Positions 42,088-49,675 of a stretch of 55,217 nt of DNA are shown here, one piece after another. The stretch comes from Thermodesulfobacteriota bacterium (GTDB lineage Bacteria > Desulfobacterota > Dissulfuribacteria > Dissulfuribacterales > QOAL01). The notes under the pieces are model-generated. The model was not told where the DNA came from. It made no database searches and worked only from the letters and a program-made list of their open reading frames with translations. A program made the translations under genes and the position numbers. The stretch spans positions 1 through 55,217 of the forward strand of contig JAADCZ010000064.1 in assembly GCA_013154175.1 (NCBI GenBank), in the 5' to 3' direction. Position 1 is the stretch's first letter. Each line of letters begins with the position of its first letter.

Positions 42088-45000
42088 TTACCTTGGAATG
42101 AAGACTTCCGGGTCTAGAACAGGGAAGATGGGATTCGTCCTTTCAAGGTTTTCGAGCCTGCAGATATTAGACGGACTGTTCCTGTCGTGGTCCCAATAAA
42201 TTGAGGCCAGTATCCAGAAACGCTCCAGATCCTCAAAGAAATACTCCTTCATTCTGTCAACAAAATGACCATTTGAGATGACAAAGGGGATGTCACTGTT
42301 CATGCTCTGGAGGACCTCTCTGCCAGCCTGGGCCACTATCCTGCGGGCAATTTCATCTCCCACAGCCTCCTTCTTCCAGTGGCTCGCCATTGCAACAAGT
42401 TCCCTTATGGCCTCATGACTGTGTCTGTACATCCATGAAACCGATCCGTACATCCATTTGTCAAAGGTGCCCTTGTCACCCCAGGATGACGGATTCAAAA
42501 ACACCTCCTGATTCCTGGGGTAACGTTGTAGATAGGCACTTGGAGTGATGAGTTCTGTCTCGTTCTGGTTGTAATAGAGTTTCTTCAAAAGAAAGTATAG
42601 GAAGTCTGTTCCCTCAAACCAGTGGTGGCCAAAGAGCTCTGCATCGTACATTGCAACCACCAGTGGCTTCTTCCAGAACCAATCCTTGATGTACCTGAAC
42701 CTGAAATTGCGGGCCTCCATGAAGTGCTGGGCGTGACGGGCAGCCTTTTCCAGGGCCCACTGGCGCACATAGGGCTCCTTGTAGTCGTTGGTCCTGGTGG
42801 TGATCCGGTTGTACCTAAGGGGCCCGCCCTTGAAGTGGAAATCGAGATAGTCTGGATCCCCTGGGTAGCCTTCCTCGCCACTCCAGACCTGTTTGCCAGT
42901 CTCGGGGTCTCTTGCAAAGGCCGCAACATCACTACCCTTCAAGTAAACAGGGGCGTGGGTGCCAAAGACCACAGGGCAATCTGCCAGGGTGACGGCGTGG
43001 GTCTCTGTGAAAAAGTATCTGAGACCGGCATCCTGAACGAACCTTTCTAGCCCTGGCACATAGGCACATTCTGGCAGCCATATCCCCCTGGGCGCTGTGC
43101 CAAAGGTGTCTTCATAGTCTTTTACTGCGGTTTCGATTTGACCCCGCACCGACTCTGGATAGGGGGTGAAAAATGGCAAAAAGGCATGGGTGGCACCACA
43201 GGTGGATATTTCAAGGTAGCCCATGTCCTGGAACTTCTTAAATGCCTTGGTGAGGTCTCCGTCATATTTCAGGAAGCAATCACGGATCTCAAGAAACCTA
43301 TTTAGATGCATCCAGGCCGTATCGTGATACTGCATGGCCTGCCGCCTCGTCCTGTCCACCTCGGCCCTGGCAAGGTTTATATGGGCATCGATGTATTTTA
43401 GAAATTCCTCCTGAAGGAAAGGACACCTCATCATGTTTGACAAGGTGGGGGATATATCCATTGAAAGACGAAAATCAACGCCCTCTGCCACAAGTTTCTC
43501 AAAAATGGTTATAAGGGGAATGTAGGTATCTTTGACGGCCTCGTGAAACCATTCTGGTGGATAACCCATCGGCTGCCAAAATCCTGACTCCCCATAAGAA
43601 ACCCGTTTCCGTATGTAGGGAAGATGGGCATGGAGATGAATGAGGAGAAGGCCAATGGAGTTTTCCGAAGTTCCCATCACAGACTCGAGTTTCCGGGCAG
43701 TCGGATGAGACCCTGGAAAATCCACTTCCCTGAATTCAACAGGATTGTTGCCAGGAAACACCCTGGCTGTCTGGATGGAGTTGGACACGTCCGTGATGGC
43801 CATGACCTCGTCCCCACTTACGGCCACAAGCTGCACCCTGTAAACCTTGTCTGGCTCGAGGTTCATATACCAGTTGTCTGTAAGGCCAAGGTGAACCTCC
43901 ACATCGAGGTGCATCTGGTGATGGAGGCTTCCTCCCCACTCGTGGTACACCTTTATAAAGGTCTTGACCTGACTCCCTGTTTCCTTGGCAAAGGAAGAAA
44001 GCCTTTCTTCCAGGCGCCCCTTGTCAATGTGCCAATAGGTAAAGCCTCGCCTCTCATCAATGGGCAGTAGAACGATGTGATCTGGCTTTTTGGGCACGGC
44101 ACAAAAGGTGGAGCTTAAAATCTCCTGATTAATCTCCTCTGTCTTTGAGCGTAGAAATATCTTTGCCTGATAGGCAGCACCATCTTCCACAGAGTGAAAC
44201 AGCCAGTCAGTGGCACCAGGCAGGAGCACACCCCCCTGCCCTTCCACCTTTTTTGTACCTGTGGCTGAATAGGTGTGGAGTTCTATCTCGAGGTCGACAT
44301 CCTCCCACTCAAGGCCCCTTGGTCTTAGGAGCTCTTGTTCCATGAGGGCCCAGTCTTCATTGGTGACCTTCCACCACGCCCTTAGCTGGACGGTGTCTTC
44401 CTCCCACACCTCTCTTTTTAGCTCGAAAAAGGTGGTATCTGCCGGTACACAAATATTTCCACAAAACAGCTCACCCACTACATCTGGATCTTGAAAATCG
44501 AGGGTGAAGATTATTTTCAGCACAGTTGGGTTTTCGAGGTTGGCATGAAGAACACCCTTTTCGTCCCTGACCTCCTTTTTGACCACTGCAAGATTGATCT
44601 TATTCAGCCTGCCCATTATTACGGCATAATCGCCGGTTCCCACCCAGATCCATTCCTCTCTGGGAAGTCCCTCTGTGTCGAAGGGCTTTCTTATGCAGTG
44701 GACAAAGAGATCGACTTCCTCGTCCCAATTTATCCTAAAGGCCCTTTCAACCTCATTTCTCACCCTCTCCCAATCGATATCGCACCAGGTGAGGTGGTGA
44801 CGCCTATCGTTTTCCGAAACGAGACTCACCTTGGGTGTGTAATGAAAGTCTGTGGCCATGTAGAGCTTGAAGTGCTCCTTGAGGGTAAGCCGCAGCTGAA
44901 ACTCACCACTTTCATCTAAGTAAAACTCTGTTGAATGAAGGTGGGTGCACTTTTTTTCAAAAAAGGGCTGATCCTCGCCTATGCGATATACCTGGACCCA

Positions 45001-45147
45001 AAGGTCCTCCATGGCAGTATTGACGGTTTTGGTAATCTCCTCGTCCCAGGAGACATGGACGAGGTTACCTGTAACCTTCACACAGACGTGATCAAAGTGA
45101 TAATTGCTGCAGCGAACAGACGCTTCCAAAGGAAATGGTGATGACAT
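42088..45147 (-). CDS. GH57 alpha-glucan enzyme with N-terminal DUF4912-like repeats
   Basis: A protein of about 1019 residues. The first 490 residues hold four similar units of about 110 residues, each with a Trp-containing strand then a helix and a second strand (VHVSWDEEI; HLTWCDIDWERV; RAWWKVTNEDWALM; TYWHIDKGRLEE), resembling DUF4912 modules linked to carbohydrate enzymes. From about 495, a GH57/DUF1957 branching-enzyme-type domain begins: HLHAHLPYIR, WLPECAYVPG (nucleophile Glu near 693) and MYDAELFGHHWFEG (acid/base Asp near 834). It probably remodels glycogen-like glucan. The ATG at 45147 follows GAGGAA at seven bases; a TTG five codons upstream overlaps that site. Confidence 0.85.
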   Translation of the reverse strand: MSSPFPLEASVRCSNYHFDHVCVKVTGNLVHVSWDEEITKTVNTAMEDLWVQVYRIGEDQPFFEKKCTHLHSTEFYLDESGEFQLRLTLKEHFKLYMATDFHYTPKVSLVSENDRRHHLTWCDIDWERVRNEVERAFRINWDEEVDLFVHCIRKPFDTEGLPREEWIWVGTGDYAVIMGRLNKINLAVVKKEVRDEKGVLHANLENPTVLKIIFTLDFQDPDVVGELFCGNICVPADTTFFELKREVWEEDTVQLRAWWKVTNEDWALMEQELLRPRGLEWEDVDLEIELHTYSATGTKKVEGQGGVLLPGATDWLFHSVEDGAAYQAKIFLRSKTEEINQEILSSTFCAVPKKPDHIVLLPIDERRGFTYWHIDKGRLEERLSSFAKETGSQVKTFIKVYHEWGGSLHHQMHLDVEVHLGLTDNWYMNLEPDKVYRVQLVAVSGDEVMAITDVSNSIQTARVFPGNNPVEFREVDFPGSHPTARKLESVMGTSENSIGLLLIHLHAHLPYIRKRVSYGESGFWQPMGYPPEWFHEAVKDTYIPLITIFEKLVAEGVDFRLSMDISPTLSNMMRCPFLQEEFLKYIDAHINLARAEVDRTRRQAMQYHDTAWMHLNRFLEIRDCFLKYDGDLTKAFKKFQDMGYLEISTCGATHAFLPFFTPYPESVRGQIETAVKDYEDTFGTAPRGIWLPECAYVPGLERFVQDAGLRYFFTETHAVTLADCPVVFGTHAPVYLKGSDVAAFARDPETGKQVWSGEEGYPGDPDYLDFHFKGGPLRYNRITTRTNDYKEPYVRQWALEKAARHAQHFMEARNFRFRYIKDWFWKKPLVVAMYDAELFGHHWFEGTDFLYFLLKKLYYNQNETELITPSAYLQRYPRNQEVFLNPSSWGDKGTFDKWMYGSVSWMYRHSHEAIRELVAMASHWKKEAVGDEIARRIVAQAGREVLQSMNSDIPFVISNGHFVDRMKEYFFEDLERFWILASIYWDHDRNSPSNICRLENLERTNPIFPVLDPEVFIPR

Positions 45148-45194
45148 ATGTAAATTCCTCAAAATGAAAAAATTAACTTGGTAAGATATAAGCT

Positions 45195-45223
45195 AATATG
45201 CTTGCCAATCCCGTTAAGGTCAA
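45195..45223 (-). promoter_or_regulatory. Sigma-70-type promoter for the GH57 gene
   Basis: On the minus strand TTGACC (45223-45218), a 17-base spacer and CATATT (45200-45195), about 50 bases before the ribosome site of the GH57 gene. Confidence 0.4.
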
Positions 45224-45295
45224 TACAAATCTACAACTCTTTTGAACATTTTAGTGTCATGCTTTGGGTATCTTTGTCAGCATCGATACTGATTG

Positions 45296-46036
45296 CTAAC
45301 TAATGGTGCCACAAGGTTCCACTAAATTTTCAAAGATGGAAAATGGGTAATAGTTTGGCAAAGGACAACACAGTTCCATTTTTGTCTTGAGTGTTGGATG
45401 CATGAGGCCGACCCTCCAGGCATGCAAGGCTACCCCCCTGCCGTTCAAGACCCTCTCCCTAGAGCCATATTTAACATCCCCAATTATAGGCACTGCCAGG
45501 CTCTGTGCAAGGTGGATGCGAATCTGATGGGGGCGGCCCGTAAGTGGCTCGATGTGCAAAAGACACTTCCCCTCCCCTTCTGAGAGAACCTTCCAGCGGG
45601 TAACAGCCCTTTTCCCTCCATCAGTCTCTGAAGAGACGATGTTTACCAGATTTCTCTTTCTGTCCTTTTTCAGATAGTTGTCTATTGTGCCAGACTGTTC
45701 TTTTGGCCTAGAAGGTACCACGGCCAGATACTCCTTGGAAATCTTTCGTCTTCGCATCTGGTCCGAAAGGCGTGATGCCGCCTTTGACGTTCGGGCAAAA
45801 CAGACAAGCCCCGAAACGGGCCTGTCTATCCGGTGCACCACGGCCAGGAAGACATTGCCTTTCTTGTGTTTTGTGCGCCGAATATATTCCTTGCCAATAT
45901 CCAGGAGAGACTCATCACCAGAGGAATCTGGCACAACTGGCACCCCCGCAGGCTTGTTCAGCACCAAGAGGTGATTGTCCTCGTAAATAATGTCCACATT
46001 TGGGGCTTGTATCTGCTCTTTATTTATGGGGCCCAT
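45296..46036 (-). CDS. RluA family RNA pseudouridine synthase
   Basis: A 246-residue pseudouridine synthase of the RluA group. VHRIDRPVSGLVCFARTS carries the catalytic Asp in HRID; YEDNHLLVLNKPAGVPV opens the fold; LTGRPHQIRIHLA and PIIGDVKYGS are conserved C-terminal motifs. There is no S4 domain at the N-terminus, so it resembles the shorter RluA/RluC-like members. The RNA site modified cannot be deduced from sequence alone. Confidence 0.9.
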   Translation of the reverse strand: MGPINKEQIQAPNVDIIYEDNHLLVLNKPAGVPVVPDSSGDESLLDIGKEYIRRTKHKKGNVFLAVVHRIDRPVSGLVCFARTSKAASRLSDQMRRRKISKEYLAVVPSRPKEQSGTIDNYLKKDRKRNLVNIVSSETDGGKRAVTRWKVLSEGEGKCLLHIEPLTGRPHQIRIHLAQSLAVPIIGDVKYGSRERVLNGRGVALHAWRVGLMHPTLKTKMELCCPLPNYYPFSIFENLVEPCGTIS

Positions 46037-46140
46037 AATTTGTTTTTTTTCTTTGTGATGTTAATCTAAACCTATGGGACAAAGTCTTCGTAGGCCTTTG
46101 ATAAATTAATATTTTTACCTCTTGGAGAAAACCTATTCAC

Positions 46141-47619
46141 ATGTTTGATACCATTCAAAACCAATTCAAGAGCCGGGTTGGAAACAGCTACTACCTCAAG
46201 TCACTGAGGGTAAAGCTGATTCTCAGTTTTGCCATAGTATTTCTCATGACGGCCTTCTCCTCTATTGCCTCCATTTTTGCCATCTCTCGGGTCGAGCACA
46301 AGATGGAGCTAATGGAGCTAATGGAGGTTATCACCCAGGATACCCTGTTGGTACGACAAAGGGAGAAAAATTTCCTGCTCTATGGAAATCTCCAGGAACT
46401 TGCAGAGGCCAAAAACCTGCTGGCAGAAATAAGAAAACGCATCTCAGCCCTTGATCAGGACTATTTGGAGGGTTTCAGCGAGATCACGAAGCAGATGGAT
46501 GATTATGAGCGAATAATCAACAAGTTCCTTACAGGCCAGGTAAACAGCCGCCAGGACAACGCCCTCAAGGCAGAGCTCAGGGAAGAGGGCCATAAACTCA
46601 TGACAGCCATCATCAATCATGCCAATACCCTCAACAACAGGCTTGAGACCGATGTCCTGAAATATAAAGAGATGTCCTTCCTGCTCTTGTGGGTGGCCAT
46701 TCCTGTGGGCTTGCTTCTGTGTATTTTCCTGGCAGAATGGATCCTCCAACCAATAGACTATTTGAGAAGGCAAGTAATAAACGTCATGAGTGGAAAGCTG
46801 AAACACATACCAGTGGAACCGGTGGCAAACAAGTGCATCGAGTGCGATGGCCTGGTTCGTTCCATTAACAAGATGTTGGACACCATCGAATCGAAACAGC
46901 AGCAGCTTATTCAGTCGGAAAAATTGGCAGCCATAGGTAAGGTCACGGCAGGCATAGCCCATGAAATAAACAATCCCCTTAACAACATAAGCCTTACGGC
47001 CGAAGTCCTCCTGGAGGATATGGAGAACATGACCTGTGATGAGCGAAGGGAATTTATAAATGACATCCTCGTCCAGGCAGAGAGGGCAAGGGATATCGTG
47101 CACCACCTTCTGCAGTTTTCGAGGATGAAAAAATCCACCTTCAGAGAGAAGGTCGACCTTGCCCAGCTGGTGTGCAACACCCTAAGCCTGTTGAAGAATG
47201 AAATAAAAATCACCCGCACCAAGGTGAAGACCAACGTGGAGACTGGAAAGGCCATAGTTTATGGCAATCCAAACCAGTTGCAACAGGTGCTTGTTAATAT
47301 TATCCTAAATGCAGTCCAGGCTATGGGAGAAGGCGGAAGCCTGGACATCGATCTGAAGATCGACGCGGAGAAGAAGAAAGCGCTCCTCACCATCACTGAT
47401 TATGGACCGGGCATTCCGGATGAGGTATTGAAACACATACTGGAACCCTTCTACACTACAAAGAAGGACGGAACCGGTCTTGGCCTTTCTGTCAGTTATG
47501 GAATCATGAAGGAGCACAAAGGAAACTTACGGATTACCAGTGCCAAGGGTCAAAAGACCGAAGTCACCATTGAGTTGCCGCTTCTAGAGTCAAACAAGGG
47601 AGAGGAAGAGGGGAATTGA
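46141..47619 (+). CDS. Membrane sensor histidine kinase
   Basis: A 492-residue kinase with two transmembrane helices (about residues 25-48 and 180-198) flanking a helical periplasmic sensor of roughly 130 residues. A HAMP-like linker follows, which contains a Cys pair (NKCIECDG, Cys232 and Cys235), then a HisKA with His274 (GIAHEINNPLNNI) and a full HATPase (VLVNIILNAVQAM, DYGPGIPDEV, GTGLGLSVSYGIM). It is NtrB-like. The partner regulator starts inside its last codons (4-base TTGA overlap), so the two form one signal pair. The input is unknown. Confidence 0.93.
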   Translation: MFDTIQNQFKSRVGNSYYLKSLRVKLILSFAIVFLMTAFSSIASIFAISRVEHKMELMELMEVITQDTLLVRQREKNFLLYGNLQELAEAKNLLAEIRKRISALDQDYLEGFSEITKQMDDYERIINKFLTGQVNSRQDNALKAELREEGHKLMTAIINHANTLNNRLETDVLKYKEMSFLLLWVAIPVGLLLCIFLAEWILQPIDYLRRQVINVMSGKLKHIPVEPVANKCIECDGLVRSINKMLDTIESKQQQLIQSEKLAAIGKVTAGIAHEINNPLNNISLTAEVLLEDMENMTCDERREFINDILVQAERARDIVHHLLQFSRMKKSTFREKVDLAQLVCNTLSLLKNEIKITRTKVKTNVETGKAIVYGNPNQLQQVLVNIILNAVQAMGEGGSLDIDLKIDAEKKKALLTITDYGPGIPDEVLKHILEPFYTTKKDGTGLGLSVSYGIMKEHKGNLRITSAKGQKTEVTIELPLLESNKGEEEGN

Positions 47620-49004
47620 AAAACAAGGAAAGGGGCCAAAAGGATTCCTACAAGGTCTTTGTCATAGACGACGAGGAGATTACTGTCAAACGGTTGGTCA
47701 AGGGCTTGGGCTCTGACCCCGAGCTCTCTGTCCAGGGTTTCATCCTGGCAAAGGACGCCATCAAGGCCATGCGCCATTCTCCTCCGGATATCATCATTTC
47801 CGATATCAAGCTGAAGGACGGACACGGCCTCGAGCTCATGGATGAAATCAAGGCCCTGGCCCCCAACGCAATAATCATCTTCATCACCGGTTATGCCTCT
47901 ATCAATCAGGCAGTGGAGGCCACCAAGAAGGGAGCATTCTACTATCTCGCAAAGCCCTTTTCCCTTTCTGAACTCAGACAAACCCTGGCCCAGGCCATAG
48001 AGCACATCAAGTCGAGGCGCCAGCGGGATCTCCTAATGGAGCGAATCAGCAAGGATGGCCGCCTTGGGGAAATTATCGGCACAACTCCCCAAATGCAGGA
48101 GATATTCAAAACCATCAAACAAATTGCCCCCCTTGACTGTAACGTGCTCATCAAGGGTGAAACTGGCACAGGAAAGGAACTGGTCGCCAAGGCCCTTCAC
48201 ATGCACAGCAAAAGGAAGAAATTTCCATTCGTCTCCTTCAACTGTGGGGCATTCACAGAAGAACTCATTGCCAATGAACTCTTTGGCCATGAAAAGGGGG
48301 CATTTACAGGGGCGAACTCCACCAAGCTTGGTCTCCTTGAAACGGCAATGGGTGGAACGGTCTTTCTGGATGAAATAGGCGAAATGCCTCTGTCCATGCA
48401 GGTCAAGCTCCTGAGGGTGCTTCAAGAAAACACCATCTTCAGGGTGGGCGGTACTAAACCTGTGAAGATAGACTGCAGATTCATTGCTGCCACCAACCGA
48501 AACCTCGACAAGATGGTTAGAGAGGGGGTCTTCAGGCAGGATCTCTTTTACAGGCTCAAGGTCGTGACCATAAATCTGCCTCCCCTGAGGGAGCGCAGGG
48601 ATGATATCCCCGCCCTTGCAAGCCATTTTGCCAAAAAGGCTGCCAAAAAATTTGGCAAGCCCATTCCCCAGGTGGGAAAAGACTTCATAGATGGCCTGAT
48701 GGATTACCCCTTTCCAGGGAACTGTCGCGAATTGGAACACATGGTGGAACGGGCAGTTGCCCTCACCCGCTCGAACAGGCTCACCGCAGAAGATCTGCCA
48801 CCAGACCTGTGGCTGCTCAAGGAGCCTGAAAAGAAAAAGGATGCCACATCCCTCAAGAAGCTGGAATTCGAATATATAATGGATGTCTATAGAAAGACCG
48901 GTTTCAATCAGACAGAAACGGCAAAGATCCTGGGCATTTCAAGGACTACACTGTGGCGAAAACTCAGACAGATGAATGTCCAGCCGCAGAAGCATCAGAA
49001 ATGA
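47616..49004 (+). CDS. Sigma-54-dependent response regulator (NtrC type)
   Basis: A 462-residue regulator. The receiver is canonical ([19 protein letters not shown] with the acceptor Asp, YLAKPFS). The AAA+ domain has [26 protein letters not shown] and VFLDEIGEM. The C-terminal Fis-type helix-turn-helix ([20 protein letters not shown]) binds enhancer sites. The TTG start overlaps the kinase stop by four bases and is preceded by a purine-rich stretch (GAGGAAGAGGGGAA), giving tight stoichiometric coupling with the kinase. No target promoter is visible nearby. Confidence 0.93.
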   Translation: MKNKERGQKDSYKVFVIDDEEITVKRLVKGLGSDPELSVQGFILAKDAIKAMRHSPPDIIISDIKLKDGHGLELMDEIKALAPNAIIIFITGYASINQAVEATKKGAFYYLAKPFSLSELRQTLAQAIEHIKSRRQRDLLMERISKDGRLGEIIGTTPQMQEIFKTIKQIAPLDCNVLIKGETGTGKELVAKALHMHSKRKKFPFVSFNCGAFTEELIANELFGHEKGAFTGANSTKLGLLETAMGGTVFLDEIGEMPLSMQVKLLRVLQENTIFRVGGTKPVKIDCRFIAATNRNLDKMVREGVFRQDLFYRLKVVTINLPPLRERRDDIPALASHFAKKAAKKFGKPIPQVGKDFIDGLMDYPFPGNCRELEHMVERAVALTRSNRLTAEDLPPDLWLLKEPEKKKDATSLKKLEFEYIMDVYRKTGFNQTETAKILGISRTTLWRKLRQMNVQPQKHQK

Positions 49005-49005
49005 G

Positions 49006-49392
49006 TTAGTCCTTGCCCTGGGCAGCCCTTTGAACCGCTTCCTTTAGCTCTTCCAACCTGAAGGGCTTGACCATGAAATCGAACACGCCACTCTTGAACG
49101 CCTCTTTTGCAGTCTCCGGTTTGGCATAGCCAGTAATGATGATGACTCGTGCATCTGGGTTGAACTGCCTGGCCCTTTTCAACACCTCCATTCCGTCCAT
49201 CTCCTCCATCTTGAAATCGGTAACTACGATATCAAAGGGATTGGACTTCATATATTCAAGGGCCACAAGTGGATTGGTAAAGGTCTCCACCTGATAACCA
49301 AGCTTTGTAAAAACCTGCTTCAGTCTCTTACCAACAATGGGCTCGTCATCTATGATGATTAGCTTCGCGAGGCTTTCACCATTATCCACCAT
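49006..49392 (-). CDS. Single-domain response regulator
   Basis: A 128-residue stand-alone receiver: LIIIDDEPIVG (acidic pair), VVTDFKMEEMDG with Asp59 as acceptor, IIITGYAK (Thr/Ser switch) and MVKPFRLEEL (Lys). No output domain, so it likely works as a phosphorelay intermediate or by protein binding. It converges on the sigma-54 regulator gene with a single base between stop codons. The nearest kinase is the membrane kinase at 46141-47619. Confidence 0.9.
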   Translation of the reverse strand: MVDNGESLAKLIIIDDEPIVGKRLKQVFTKLGYQVETFTNPLVALEYMKSNPFDIVVTDFKMEEMDGMEVLKRARQFNPDARVIIITGYAKPETAKEAFKSGVFDFMVKPFRLEELKEAVQRAAQGKD

Positions 49393-49522
49393 TTAAAACT
49401 CCACCTTATCACCTTTTGTTACAAACAATTTCAAACAGCTTCCTGCGCGCCTGTTACAGCACATTTAAAGCAGCAATAATTCTATGCAAAACTATTCACA
49501 AAGATTTTATTAAAAAAATACC

Positions 49523-49573
49523 GTTCCCACAAGTAAAATTGTGGGCGAACAAAAAATTCCCTGCTTACAGGGG
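49523..49573 (-). terminator. Two hairpins with T-runs, 3' of the PEP-domain gene
   Basis: On the minus strand, the first hairpin is CCCTG/CAGGG (49559-49563 and 49568-49572) followed by TTTTTT (49551-49556). The second is CCCACAA/TTGTGGG (49526-49532 and 49539-49545), followed after a short gap by seven T. Both fit terminators for the gene ending at 49676. The rest of 49393-49675 shows no gene. Confidence 0.55.
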
Positions 49574-49675
49574 ATTATGAGCGCCTTCCCAAAAAGCTAT
49601 GCCCTTGGTTGAAAGGCCTTTTTAGGGGCATGATATTACCATGATTGTTAAAAAATGAAACCTTCCTCCCCCTTT

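Noticed and set aside
46444..47106. Open frame of 220 codons antisense to the membrane kinase
   Set aside because: Composition (Cys/His/Tyr-rich) and position fit a shadow of the well-supported kinase frame.
48033..48740. Open frame of 235 codons antisense to the NtrC-type regulator
   Set aside because: It covers the AAA+ domain region in reverse and has no recognisable motif.
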